Source: CAIWHR01 sp963724975 (GTDB taxonomy: Bacteria > Pseudomonadota > Gammaproteobacteria > Burkholderiales > Casimicrobiaceae). Taken from it: 64,000 nucleotides of DNA. The DNA lies in NCBI GenBank assembly GCA_963724975.1, contig CAVRXB010000005.1, forward strand, positions 558,001-622,000, read 5' to 3'. The notes under the pieces are model-generated. The model saw nothing but the letters and a program-made list of their open reading frames with translations. It did not search any database and was not told where the DNA came from. Shown here piece after piece: positions 18,351 through 26,997 of the stretch; position 1 is the stretch's first letter; each line of letters begins with the position of its first letter. Both the position numbers and the translations under genes were made by a program.

Positions 18351-18824
18351 TCAGCCGCCGCAACCGCCGAGCGTGACTTTGATTTCCTTGGACGCCACAT
18401 AGTACTTGCCATCGGCCTTGACAAGCGCGTAGACGTTCGACGTCTGCGCCATCTTGACCCGCGTAGAGATCGTCGGATCGGTGCCTGGCGGAATGTCGAA
18501 ATTAGCCGTCAGCGTGCTCGGGTTCTTCTCGATCAGGATCGCGATCGACTCGGTCTTCGGAATCGCGCTCGCGATGCCGACCGGGACAACCGCGCCGTTC
18601 TCGGCGATATCCGGCGTCGACAAGAACGCGATGTCCTTGCTCTGTGTCGGAGCCGCGCTGCCCAGCGCTTTCATCGCTTCTTCCATCGATTTGGCTTCGA
18701 ATGCCGCCTTGTTCCACGCCTGGGCCAGGGCGTCTCCAGGCTTGAGGCAACCGGCCGCTGCGAGGAACGTGAAAAGCGTCACGCCACCTCCGGTCTTCAG
18801 CGCTTTCCTTCGAGTCATGCCCAT
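18351..18824 (-). CDS. soxY: thiosulfate oxidation carrier protein SoxY
   Basis: Carries sulfur intermediates on a C-terminal cysteine. 157 residues from the ATG at 18824 (GAGGAGA site upstream); the frame extends to 18872 but that overlaps the leader repeats. A Tat signal (MTRRKALKTGGG) precedes a hydrophobic stretch ending near ALAQA. The last residues are GGCGG, with the carrier cysteine at position 155, the diagnostic swinging arm of SoxY. It is the first gene of the sox group, transcribed leftward. Confidence 0.96.
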   Translation of the reverse strand: MGMTRRKALKTGGGVTLFTFLAAAGCLKPGDALAQAWNKAAFEAKSMEEAMKALGSAAPTQSKDIAFLSTPDIAENGAVVPVGIASAIPKTESIAILIEKNPSTLTANFDIPPGTDPTISTRVKMAQTSNVYALVKADGKYYVASKEIKVTLGGCGG

Positions 18825-18844
18825 CGAAATTCTCCTCAATCGGC

Positions 18845-18872
18845 TTCCGCAATTTCCGCAAGCTTTCCGCAA
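18845..18872 (-). promoter_or_regulatory. three direct repeats in the soxY leader
   Basis: The octamer TTGCGGAA (minus strand) occurs three times at 18865-18872, 18854-18861 and 18845-18852, spaced 11 and 9 bases, starting about 20 bases upstream of the soxY ATG. Regular repeats at this position could be an operator or a leader element controlling sox expression. No regulator gene for sox was seen in the window. Confidence 0.4.
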
Positions 18873-19118
18873 GAAGCCCCGGCAATTTGCCGGATCGCCT
18901 ATTTTAGCGCGGCGGCGCTCATTAGGTCATGCAGGCCGCATGAAGAGGCCGACGGCGACCACGAGCGCCGCCAGCCTTTCCTCTGGGTAGAGCCAAGCAC
19001 CGAAATCTCGTCTTCCTCAACGTCGACGAATGCGCAACGATCGTCCGCCGACGATTTGCGTGTACGATTTCCCATCGCGCCCGCATCTTAAACCCCGACG
19101 GGCGAAGGACTACTTCAC

Positions 19119-19772
19119 ATGCAATCGCTTTCGATCGTTCAAACACCGTTCGGCGCACGACGCCGGACGTTGCAAATCCTCGGGTGCGCGTTCGTCTGCG
19201 TCTTGCCGATGCCGCTTCACGCACAGGCGCCGCTGCGACCGACGCCGGCGCAGACCGAGGGCCCTTTCTATCCCACGAAACTGCCTTCTGACCGCGACGC
19301 CGATCTGACGCAGGTCGCCGGTCATCCGCTGCCCGCACAGGGGATCCGGCTGTATTTCTCGGGGCGCGTCCTCGCTCGCGATGGCTCCCCTCATCCGGGC
19401 GCAATCGTCGAGCTGTGGCAATGCGACGTGTTCGGGCGGTATCACCACGTTGGCGACGACGGGTCGCCGCGCGACGATGGCTTCCAGGGTTATGGCGTGG
19501 CCACGACCGATGGCGATGGCCGCTTTGCGTTCAAGACCATCCGCCCCGTTGCCTACTCCGGCCGCGTGCCGCATCTGCATCTCAAGCTGCGTACAGCCGG
19601 CGGAGCGACACTAACCACGCAGGTCTATATCGCGGGCGACGCGACCGCCGGCGATCCGGTACTCGCATTTACGTCTGCCGAAGCGCGGCAACGATTGACG
19701 ATGACCGTCTCGCCGACGCCAGGACGCGAAGGCGGCGCCCTCGCGGGCGCATTCGACATCGTGATGCCGTAA
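19119..19772 (+). CDS. exported intradiol ring-cleavage dioxygenase family protein
   Basis: 217 residues, related to protocatechuate 3,4-dioxygenase subunits, which cleave catecholic rings between the hydroxyls using non-haem Fe(III). A signal peptide (VFVCVLPMPLHA region, about residues 18-36) predicts export, unlike the classical cytoplasmic enzymes. Likely iron ligands are the tyrosines in FGRYHHVG and RPVAYSGR and the two histidines in RVPHLHLKL. No beta subunit partner or pca cluster is adjacent; pobA and pcaF are about 16 kb away. The substrate could be protocatechuate, hydroxyquinol or a lignin-derived phenol. Confidence 0.85.
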   Translation: MQSLSIVQTPFGARRRTLQILGCAFVCVLPMPLHAQAPLRPTPAQTEGPFYPTKLPSDRDADLTQVAGHPLPAQGIRLYFSGRVLARDGSPHPGAIVELWQCDVFGRYHHVGDDGSPRDDGFQGYGVATTDGDGRFAFKTIRPVAYSGRVPHLHLKLRTAGGATLTTQVYIAGDATAGDPVLAFTSAEARQRLTMTVSPTPGREGGALAGAFDIVMP

Positions 19773-19783
19773 GGAGATCGACG

Positions 19784-20080
19784 TCAGTGCACGGTCGGCG
19801 TCGACAGAAAACGCAGCTGCGCCCCCGAGCGCAAGCGATATCCGCCGTTGCCGAGGTGTACCGCGCCGGCGATCTCCCCGAAGGTAAATTCGATTTCAGT
19901 ATCGCCGTTGCGCGCTTCGAGGACGATATCGTCCGCGACGGTATCGTTATCCGGAATCCGCAGGTATGCGGTTTCGAAGATGACGCCATCGACAAGTACG
20001 TAGGCCGCCCCGTGCATCGCTCTGTCAAGCGCTGCCGGGCTCGTTGGCCTCATTGACCTCATTGGCGTTGCTGGGCTCAT
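19784..20080 (-). CDS. small protein of unknown function
   Basis: A 98-residue frame on the speD-speE strand. The core from residue 22 (MHGAAYVLVDGVIFETAYLR through RSGAQLRFLSTPTVH) is compact, beta-rich and looks genuinely coding. The first 20 residues are encoded by short imperfect repeats of a CTCATTG-like unit (20041-20085), so the true start may be the ATG at 20017. I do not recognise the family. It lies 100 bases after speE and convergent with the dioxygenase. Confidence 0.5.
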   Translation of the reverse strand: MSPATPMRSMRPTSPAALDRAMHGAAYVLVDGVIFETAYLRIPDNDTVADDIVLEARNGDTEIEFTFGEIAGAVHLGNGGYRLRSGAQLRFLSTPTVH

Positions 20081-20180
20081 TAGCCCCTCCGTTACGCAAG
20101 GTTACCCAGAACGTGGGGACGTACGGAGTCCGCTTCAAGAGCGTTTTTGCGTTGCTGCGGGGGCTACCTCGCGTAGGACC

Positions 20181-21071
20181 TCAGCCGACAAGGCTACGGA
20201 CGAAATTGGGCAGCGCGAGAGCCGCCCGGTGCATTTCGCCGTTGTAGTACTTGAGGTCGGCAAGATTGCGCTGCGAGATGCGACGGTCGACTTCGCGTGC
20301 CGACAGGCTCTTCGGATCGAGCGTCTGCGATACGCAGGCCATCATCCACAATCCGCCGTAGAGGGGCACCGAAGTGAGATACGGGGTTACCAGCGGAAAC
20401 GCAGCGCGCAGGTTCGCAAGGCACGAACGGATGCGATCGGGATGCGCGACTGGGCTCGCGAGGTGCAAGGTCATCGCGCCGACGGGCTTCAGTCGCAGCG
20501 CGCAGGCGCGGTAGAAATCCGGCGTGTACAACGACTCGGAGGGGCCGCCCGGATCGGTCAGATCCAGGACGATGAGATCGTACTGCTCCTCGGATTCGAC
20601 GATGTGTTCGAAACCGTCGCCGATCTTCAGTGTGAGACGGCTGTCGTCGAGCGCACCCTTGTGGACGGTCTGCAGGTACTTCCGCGCGATATCGACAACC
20701 GCGAGATCGAGCTCGCATAGCATGACCGAGCGTAGCGACGGATGTTTCAGCAGCTCTTCCGCGGATCCGCCGTCGCCTCCGCCGATGATGAGCGCACGCT
20801 CCGGACTCGGATGCGTGAGCGCGGCCATGTGAACGAGGTTCTCGTGATAGAAGAACTCGTCCATTTCGGAGGTCATGAAATGGCCGTCAAGCCGGAATAG
20901 CTTGCCGAAGTGCGCCGTGTCATGCACTTCGACCGCCTGATGGGGCGAGCGGAACTTCTCGTACTGTCGGGCGGAGCGGATAAAGAATCCCCACGCGTCC
21001 GTGAGGTATTCGGTCATCAGGCCCGGGACGAGATCCCCACTCTCCGGCGTCTTGCCACTCTCGTCAGGCAT
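20181..21071 (-). CDS. speE: spermidine synthase
   Basis: Transfers aminopropyl from decarboxylated SAM to putrescine. 296 residues from the ATG at 21071 (MPDESGKTPESGD), which overlaps the end of speD by eight bases; an in-frame start at 21194 lies inside speD. The nucleotide-binding region RALIIGGGDGGSAEELLKHP, the acidic motif YDLIVLDLTDPGGPSESLY and the early HENLVHMAAL are all typical. Overlap with speD, whose product is its co-substrate supplier, makes the pair a clear coupled operon. Confidence 0.94.
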   Translation of the reverse strand: MPDESGKTPESGDLVPGLMTEYLTDAWGFFIRSARQYEKFRSPHQAVEVHDTAHFGKLFRLDGHFMTSEMDEFFYHENLVHMAALTHPSPERALIIGGGDGGSAEELLKHPSLRSVMLCELDLAVVDIARKYLQTVHKGALDDSRLTLKIGDGFEHIVESEEQYDLIVLDLTDPGGPSESLYTPDFYRACALRLKPVGAMTLHLASPVAHPDRIRSCLANLRAAFPLVTPYLTSVPLYGGLWMMACVSQTLDPKSLSAREVDRRISQRNLADLKYYNGEMHRAALALPNFVRSLVG

Positions 21072-21429
21072 CCGTTCCGCCACGACGGATCGAATGAAAC
21101 TTCGTGCGCTTGGGTTTGAGCGCCAATTCGAGGGCTCGGAACAACTGTTCGGCTTTCGCGGTATTGTCGGTCGCGAGATTGCAAACGTATACATCGACCG
21201 TGACGAAGCCGTGCTCAGGCCACGTATGAATCGCGAGGTGCGATTCGGCGAGCAGCACGGTCCCAGTGACGCCCTGCGGCTTGAATTGGTGAAACGCGTC
21301 GCCGACGACGGTCAACCCGGATGCAGTCGCGGCATCGAGACAGAGCGCGCGCAATGCCTCGGCGCGCGTGAACGCGGGCGTGTCGGAGGGGCAGCCATAC
21401 CATTCACCCAACAGATGGATTCCGTCCAT
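21064..21429 (-). CDS. speD: S-adenosylmethionine decarboxylase proenzyme
   Basis: Makes the aminopropyl donor for SpeE. The short prokaryotic class of 121 residues starts at the ATG at 21429 (MDGIHLLGEWYGC), supported by a GGGGAC site; an ATG at 21486 is in frame but lacks one. Self-cleavage at the serine in ESHLAIHTWPEHG (residue 63) generates the pyruvoyl cofactor; the neighbouring His and the HTWPE signature are intact. It overlaps speE by eight bases. It is divergent from tkt. Confidence 0.95.
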   Translation of the reverse strand: MDGIHLLGEWYGCPSDTPAFTRAEALRALCLDAATASGLTVVGDAFHQFKPQGVTGTVLLAESHLAIHTWPEHGFVTVDVYVCNLATDNTAKAEQLFRALELALKPKRTKFHSIRRGGTDA

Positions 21430-21640
21430 CAGCCGTCCCCTGTCAATAAAAAGCCCCACCCCGGTCTGCGACCGGTTGAAGGGCATCGCGCCATTGCGAA
21501 ACTGTCGAGCCGTAATCGGATTGCAATTATTGCACAGACGGACGCGGGGCGCGATAGAATTTCAGGTTTTCGCGCGGGGTTTCGCGGGCTTTCATATTTC
21601 CGCGGTCTTCCGCAACCTCCCCGAATCGCCGATCAATCCC

Positions 21641-23683
21641 ATGGCTGCCATCCCGTCTGCCACCGTGCCCGACTTTGAGCTCGCCAACGCGCTGCGCGCG
21701 CTCGCGATGGACGCGGTCGAAAGCGCGAAATCAGGACATCCCGGAATGCCGATGGGGATGGCCGAAATCGCGCTCGCCTTGTGGCGTGGTCACCTGCGTC
21801 ACCACCCCGCGCATCCGGGTTGGCCGGATCGCGACCGGTTCGTGCTGTCGAACGGCCACGGCTCGATGCTCCTGTACGGGCTCTTGCATCTCACCGGCTA
21901 CGATCTGCCGATCGACGAGCTGAAGCGCTTTCGGCAGTTGCATTCGAAGACGCCCGGCCATCCGGAACATGGCCTCACGCCGGGCGTCGAGACGACGACA
22001 GGGCCGCTCGGCCAGGGGCTCGCGAACGCGGTCGGAATGGCGCTTGCGGAAACGCTGCTCGCAGCCGAATTCAACCGCCCCGGGCACGCAATCGTCGACC
22101 ATCACACGTACGTGTTCGTCGGCGACGGGTGCCTGATGGAAGGCATTTCGCACGAAGCGTCGTCGCTTGCCGGCACTTTGGGCCTCGGCAAGCTGATCGT
22201 GATCTATGACGACAACGGAATATCGATCGACGGCGAGACCAAGGGCTGGTTCACCGACAATACGCCGCAGCGCTTCGCGGCATACGGCTGGCGCGTGCAT
22301 CCCGATATCGATGGCCACGACGTCGCTGCGGTCGACGCGGCGATCGTGGCGGCGAAGGCGGACGGCGCCCGGCATGGGCGACCGCAACTCCTCTGCTGCC
22401 GCACCCTGATCGGCAAGGGGGCGCCGAACAAGGCGGGCACCGCCGATGTCCACGGCGCGGCGCTCGGGGAAAAGGAAGTCGCGGCAGCGCGCGAGGCACT
22501 CGGCTGGGCGCATGCTCCGTTCGTGATTCCGGAAGCGATCCGTGCCGCGTGGAGCGCGCGTGCCCGCGGCGCCGCGTTCGAGCAAGCATGGTCCGAGCGG
22601 TTCGCCGCGTATCGTTCGACCTACCCGCAACTCGCTGCCGAATTCAGCCGCCGGATGGGCGGTGACCTTCCCGCTCGGTGGAACGAGACCGCCAAGGCGG
22701 TGGTGTCGGCTGCCGCCGCGAAGGCCGAAAGCGTTGCCACGCGCAAGGCGTCGCAACAGACGCTCGAAGCGATCGCGCCGATTTTGCCTGAGCTCCTCGG
22801 CGGATCGGCCGACCTGACGGGCTCAGTCTTTACCAATTGGTCGGGCAGCAAGCCCATCGGTCGCCAGCATCCGGGCAACTATGTGCACTTCGGCGTTCGC
22901 GAGTTTGCGATGAGCGCCATCGCCAACGGCCTCGCGCTGCACGGCGGCGTCATTCCGTACGTCGGTACTTTCCTCACGTTCTCCGATTACGCGCGTAACG
23001 CAGTGCGTATGGCGGCGCTGATGAAGCTCCGCTCGATCTTCGTCTACACGCACGATTCGATCGGCTTGGGCGAGGACGGTCCGACCCACCAGGCGGTCGA
23101 GCATACGGCGAGCCTGCGGCTCATTCCCGGGCTCGATGTCTGGCGCCCGTGCGACACGACCGAAACCGCCGTTGCCTGGGTAGCCGCGATAGAGCGCAAG
23201 GATGGCCCGACAGCGCTTATTCTGACGCGGCAAAGCGTCGCATTCCAGTCGCGCGACGCGGCACAATGCGCAGACATCCGCCGCGGCGGTTATGTGCTCG
23301 CCGACTGGAGGCCCGATGCCGCGCGGCGCGTCGTGATCATCGCGACGGGTTCCGAGGTCGCACTCGCGACGTCGGCGCGCGCAGCGCTTGCAAACGACGG
23401 CATCGATGCCCGCGTCGTGTCGATGCCGTGCACCAATGGCTTCGATCGCCAGGACGCCGACTATCGGGCAAGCGTGTTGCCGCACGGCATTCCGCGCGTC
23501 GCCGTCGAGGCGGGCGTGACCGCGTGGTGGCGGACATACGTCGGCGCGGTGGACAATCCTCATGCCGCGGTGATCGGCATCGATACGTTCGGCGAGTCGG
23601 CTCCCGCCGGCGTGCTGTTCAAGCATTTCGGTTTCACCGTCGACGCCGTGGTCGCGGCGGTGAAGCGCGTGGCGGCCCCGTGA
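21641..23683 (+). CDS. tkt: transketolase
   Basis: Thiamine-diphosphate enzyme of the pentose phosphate and Calvin-type pathways. 680 residues from the ATG at 21641 (MAAIPSATVPDFELANALRALAMDAV); the frame begins much further upstream without coding character. SGHPGMPMGMAEIA, NGHGSMLLYGLLHLTGYDL, GPLGQGLANAVGMA, the ThDP motif region GDGCLMEGISHEA, and later HDSIGLGEDGPTHQ are all in place. It leads the tkt-gap-pgk-pyk series, although a GNAT gene and other genes are interspersed. Confidence 0.97.
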   Translation: MAAIPSATVPDFELANALRALAMDAVESAKSGHPGMPMGMAEIALALWRGHLRHHPAHPGWPDRDRFVLSNGHGSMLLYGLLHLTGYDLPIDELKRFRQLHSKTPGHPEHGLTPGVETTTGPLGQGLANAVGMALAETLLAAEFNRPGHAIVDHHTYVFVGDGCLMEGISHEASSLAGTLGLGKLIVIYDDNGISIDGETKGWFTDNTPQRFAAYGWRVHPDIDGHDVAAVDAAIVAAKADGARHGRPQLLCCRTLIGKGAPNKAGTADVHGAALGEKEVAAAREALGWAHAPFVIPEAIRAAWSARARGAAFEQAWSERFAAYRSTYPQLAAEFSRRMGGDLPARWNETAKAVVSAAAAKAESVATRKASQQTLEAIAPILPELLGGSADLTGSVFTNWSGSKPIGRQHPGNYVHFGVREFAMSAIANGLALHGGVIPYVGTFLTFSDYARNAVRMAALMKLRSIFVYTHDSIGLGEDGPTHQAVEHTASLRLIPGLDVWRPCDTTETAVAWVAAIERKDGPTALILTRQSVAFQSRDAAQCADIRRGGYVLADWRPDAARRVVIIATGSEVALATSARAALANDGIDARVVSMPCTNGFDRQDADYRASVLPHGIPRVAVEAGVTAWWRTYVGAVDNPHAAVIGIDTFGESAPAGVLFKHFGFTVDAVVAAVKRVAAP

Positions 23684-23699
23684 TGGGCTCGATGTCGCA

Positions 23700-24263
23700 A
23701 TGAGCGAGATAACCCTGCGCCGCGCCGATCCGGACGACGCGCGCCCCATCGCGCAGGTCCGCGTCGATGCGTGGCGCGCCACGTACAAGGGAATGATCCC
23801 GGACGCCTACCTCGCCGCCATGAGTGTCGACGACAGCGCCTCGCTCTGGTTGCGCGTGCTTACATCGGCCTCGAACCGGGCAAGCGTATTTGTCGCCGCG
23901 AACGGCGTCGACGTCGTCGGATTCGCCGCGGGCAATCTGCTGGCGGAACCCAAGCACGGCCTCGACGCCGAGCTGACGGCGATATACCTCCGCAGCGATC
24001 ACCAACGCGCCGGCATCGGACGCCGGCTCGTCGGCGCTGTCGTCGAGGCGGAGCGCGCGCAAGGCGCGAGCGGACTTCTCACATGGGTGATTGCCGGCAA
24101 CAAGGGCGCGCGCGCGTTCTACGAACGTCTCGGCGCGGAACTGCTCGTCCTGCAACCGTTCCAATGGGACGGGATGGACCTGGTTGAGGTCGGTTATGGA
24201 TGGCGTGACCTCGGCGCGCTCGCCGCGGCCGTCGCCCCTGCAACAGAAAAATCGAACGCTTGA
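23700..24263 (+). CDS. GNAT family N-acetyltransferase
   Basis: A 187-residue acetyl-CoA-dependent acetyltransferase of unknown substrate. The N-terminus ITLRRADPDDARPIAQVRVDAWRATYKGMIPDAYL is typical of the RimI-like group. The acetyl-CoA loop is in the HQRAGIGRRLVGAVV segment (Q-x-x-G-I-G), followed by NKGARAFYERLGAE. It starts 17 bases after tkt and is followed by gap on the same strand, so it is probably co-transcribed with glycolytic genes without a clear functional link. Confidence 0.9.
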   Translation: MSEITLRRADPDDARPIAQVRVDAWRATYKGMIPDAYLAAMSVDDSASLWLRVLTSASNRASVFVAANGVDVVGFAAGNLLAEPKHGLDAELTAIYLRSDHQRAGIGRRLVGAVVEAERAQGASGLLTWVIAGNKGARAFYERLGAELLVLQPFQWDGMDLVEVGYGWRDLGALAAAVAPATEKSNA

Positions 24264-24315
24264 ACCCCGTGGATCTTGGCATTTTTGTCGCTGAAGCGTA
24301 TTTGGGAGAAAGAGC

Positions 24316-25329
24316 ATGACCGTCAAAGTCGCGATCAACGGTTACGGCCGCATCGGCCGCAACATCCTCCGCGCGCATTATGAAGATGGGAAAAAGCATC
24401 CCATCGAAATCGTCGCCATCAACGATCTCGGCCCGGTTGAGACCAATGCGCACTTGACCCGCTACGACACCGCGCACGGCAAGTTTCCCGGCACGGTTGC
24501 AGTCGACGGGGACTCGCTCGTCGTCAATGGCGATCGCATCAAGGTGTTCGCGCAGCGCGACCCTGCGCAGCTGCCGTGGGCGTCACTTGGCGTTGACGTC
24601 GTGCTCGAATGCACGGGGTTTTTCACCACCAAGGAGAAAGCCGCAGCGCACTTGAAGGCCGGCGCCAAAAAAGTCGTCATTTCGGCGCCCGGTGGCAAGG
24701 ATGTCGACGCGACGATTGTCTATGGTGTCAATCACGGCACGCTGAAGGCCGCGCACACGGTGATTTCCAATGCGTCCTGCACGACCAACTGCCTCGCGCC
24801 GCTGGCCGCTCCGCTGCACGCAAAGATCGGCATCGTGAACGGCCTGATGACCACGATCCACGCTTACACGAACGACCAGGTGCTAAGCGACGTGCTGCAC
24901 GAGGACTTGCGGCGTGCACGCGCCGCAGCGCAAAACATGATTCCGACCAAGACCGGCGCCGCCGCGGCGGTTGGGCTCGTGCTGCCCGAGTTGAACGGCC
25001 GGCTCGACGGCTTCGCGATTCGCGTACCTACGATCAACGTGTCGATCGTCGATCTCACGTTTATCGCCGCGCGCGACACGACGGTCGACGAGGTGAACGC
25101 GATCATGAAGTCGGCCTCCGAGTCTGGCCCTCTCGCGGGACTTCTCGGCTACAGCACGCTGCCGCTCGTGTCGTCGGATTTCAACCACGACGCGCGCTCG
25201 TCGATATTCGAATCTTTGCTGACCAAGGTATCGGGGCGGCTCGTGAAGGTCTCCTCGTGGTATGACAATGAGTGGGGATTTTCGAATCGCATGCTCGATA
25301 CGACGGTCGCGCTAATGAACGCGAGATGA
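24316..25329 (+). CDS. gap: type I glyceraldehyde-3-phosphate dehydrogenase
   Basis: Glycolytic/gluconeogenic enzyme, 337 residues. N-terminal INGYGRIGRNILRA binds NAD. The catalytic cysteine is residue 155 in NASCTTNCLAPL, with HAYTNDQ and the C-terminal WYDNEWGFSNRMLDTTVALMNAR. The gene itself is complete. Directly after its stop lies an unusual element followed by a second in-frame copy of its last codons (see repeat at 25266-25473). pgk follows after a small DUF6356 gene. Confidence 0.97.
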   Translation: MTVKVAINGYGRIGRNILRAHYEDGKKHPIEIVAINDLGPVETNAHLTRYDTAHGKFPGTVAVDGDSLVVNGDRIKVFAQRDPAQLPWASLGVDVVLECTGFFTTKEKAAAHLKAGAKKVVISAPGGKDVDATIVYGVNHGTLKAAHTVISNASCTTNCLAPLAAPLHAKIGIVNGLMTTIHAYTNDQVLSDVLHEDLRRARAAAQNMIPTKTGAAAAVGLVLPELNGRLDGFAIRVPTINVSIVDLTFIAARDTTVDEVNAIMKSASESGPLAGLLGYSTLPLVSSDFNHDARSSIFESLLTKVSGRLVKVSSWYDNEWGFSNRMLDTTVALMNAR

Positions 25330-25473
25330 GCATGCAATCGAAAAATCCCCACTCATTGCGGCGAAGGCTAACTTCGCGTCGTGACGCGAAGTTAAGGGCG
25401 GAGCCCGGCCGAAGCCACAATGAATGGGGCATGCTCGATACGACGGTCGCGCTTATGAACGCGAGATGAGCAT
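25266..25473 (+). repeat. gap 3'-end duplication flanking a hairpin element
   Basis: The last 45 bases around the gap stop (25289-25333) recur at 25429-25473 with one mismatch, and the preceding NEWG codons recur at 25418-25429. The second copy reads HNEWGMLDTTVALMNAR then stop, with synonymous changes in Glu and Leu codons and a 12-base gap. Between the copies lie an inverted copy of gap bases 25266-25292 (at 25332-25360) and a hairpin with a 12-base perfect stem TAACTTCGCGTC / GACGCGAAGTTA. The element shares GAAGGCTAAC, GTTAAG and a CCGG-rich end with those after pyk and the LOG gene. Confidence 0.9.
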
Positions 25474-25501
25474 CCTCGACGTTGAATTCACCGAGTAGAG
25501 A

Positions 25502-25762
25502 ATGATGGCAAACCCCTTCACCACCCACCCCGCCTCGGTTGGGGAAACCTACGGTCAGCATTTCCGGTTCGCCTCGCGCTTCGGCGCCCGCATGCTGTGC
25601 GGCGGCGCCGCGGCGATGGTCCACGCGGTCCTGCCGTTCCTGTTTGTGACGACGGCAAGCCGCATCAGCGATTCACTCGTCGCGATGCGTGCCGCCTCGC
25701 GTGGACGAACGGTCAGGGTCGTCGATGCCGCGACGATGCTGCCTCTCGACTACGAAATCTGA
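25502..25762 (+). CDS. DUF6356 family protein
   Basis: A small 86-residue protein. HPASVGETYGQHFRFASRFG followed by a hydrophobic segment MLCGGAAAMVHAVLPFLFV matches the DUF6356 pattern, a family of unknown role with one probable membrane-associated helix. It ends four bases before the pgk ATG and starts after the gap tail element, so it is likely transcribed with pgk. The start MMANP could be either of two adjacent ATGs. Confidence 0.72.
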   Translation: MMANPFTTHPASVGETYGQHFRFASRFGARMLCGGAAAMVHAVLPFLFVTTASRISDSLVAMRAASRGRTVRVVDAATMLPLDYEI

Positions 25763-25766
25763 TTTC

Positions 25767-26948
25767 ATGGCGTTTCTGCGACTTCACGATGTCGACGTCA
25801 AGGGCAAGCGCGTCTTCCTTCGAGCCGATTTCAATGTACCGCAGGACGACCACGGCGTAATTACCGACGACACACGCATCCGCGCAGCGCTTCCGGGTAT
25901 CCGGGACTGCGTCGGGCGCGGCGCGGCTGTAATGGTGACTTCGCACCTCGGTCGTCCCGTGGAGGGCGCGTGGACAGCGGCAGATTCGCTCGCGCCCGTC
26001 GGCGAGCGCCTCTCTGAATTGCTCGGCATCCCGATTTCCCTCGTCCGCGACTGGATCGACGGGGGAGCGTGGCACGCCGCGCTCGCTTCCGGGCAAGTGG
26101 TACTCCTCGAAAACTGCCGGTTCAACAAGGGGGAGAAGAAGGACGACGACGCGCTGGCGAGGAAGATGGCGGCACTTTGCGACGTCTACGTCAACGACGC
26201 GTTCGGAACGGCGCATCGCGCCGAAGCGACGACGCACGGTATCGCAAAATACGCGAAAGTTGCATGTGCCGGCCCGTTGATGGCGGCAGAGCTCGACGCG
26301 CTTTCGAAGGCTCTTGCAAATCCGGCGCGCCCGCTCGTCGCCATTGTGGCGGGATCGAAGGTGTCGACAAAGCTCACCGTGCTGCGCTCGCTCGCGGCGA
26401 AAGTCGATGCGCTGATCGTCGGCGGCGGCATCGCCAATACGTTCATCGCTGCGGCCAATGGCCGTATCGGCAAATCGCTCGCCGAGCCGAATCTCGTGCC
26501 CGAGGCGCGGGCGATCCTCGACACGTTCCCGGGCAAGGTTCCCATCCCGGTCGACGCCGTATGCGCGAAGGCCTTGGCGGCGACCGCGATACCGACGGCG
26601 AAAGCAATCGAGAATCTCGAGCCCGATGATATGATTCTCGACTTGGGACCAACGTCTGTTGCCGCGCTCAAGATCATTATCGGCAAGGCCGGGACGATCG
26701 TCTGGAACGGTCCCGTCGGCGTGTTCGAATTCGACGCCTTTGCCGCGGGTACACGCGCGCTTGCGGAAGCCATCGCCGCGTCGAGCGCGTTCTCGATCGC
26801 CGGGGGCGGCGACACTATCGCCGCGATCAACAAGTTTGGCGTCGCCGACCGGATCTCCTACATCTCGACCGCCGGCGGTGCATTCCTCGAGTTTCTCGAG
26901 GGAAAGACGCTGCCCGCGGTCGCAATCCTCGAACAGCGGGCCCGCTGA
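25767..26948 (+). CDS. pgk: phosphoglycerate kinase
   Basis: Transfers phosphate from 1,3-bisphosphoglycerate to ADP. 393 residues from the ATG at 25767 (MAFLRLHDVDVKGKRVFLRADFNVP), four bases after the preceding stop; an earlier in-frame start lies inside that gene. RADFNVPQDD, the HLGRP motif in TSHLGRPVEGA, ENCRFNKGEKKDD, and the C-terminal WNGPVGVFEFDAFAAGT and GGGDTIAAI are all present. Conserved partner of gap and pyk. Confidence 0.97.
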   Translation: MAFLRLHDVDVKGKRVFLRADFNVPQDDHGVITDDTRIRAALPGIRDCVGRGAAVMVTSHLGRPVEGAWTAADSLAPVGERLSELLGIPISLVRDWIDGGAWHAALASGQVVLLENCRFNKGEKKDDDALARKMAALCDVYVNDAFGTAHRAEATTHGIAKYAKVACAGPLMAAELDALSKALANPARPLVAIVAGSKVSTKLTVLRSLAAKVDALIVGGGIANTFIAAANGRIGKSLAEPNLVPEARAILDTFPGKVPIPVDAVCAKALAATAIPTAKAIENLEPDDMILDLGPTSVAALKIIIGKAGTIVWNGPVGVFEFDAFAAGTRALAEAIAASSAFSIAGGGDTIAAINKFGVADRISYISTAGGAFLEFLEGKTLPAVAILEQRAR

Positions 26949-26997
26949 CCGCAACGCCACGTCAGCCCAACCGCCCGCGAACCGCCACGGAGAACCC

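Noticed and set aside
21530..21560. tkt promoter TTGCAC to TAGAAT
   Set aside because: The spacer is 19 bases and other placements are equally good, so it was not listed as a feature.
21731..22756. Long open frame antisense to tkt
   Set aside because: Shadow of the transketolase gene, rich in Arg and His, with no family features.
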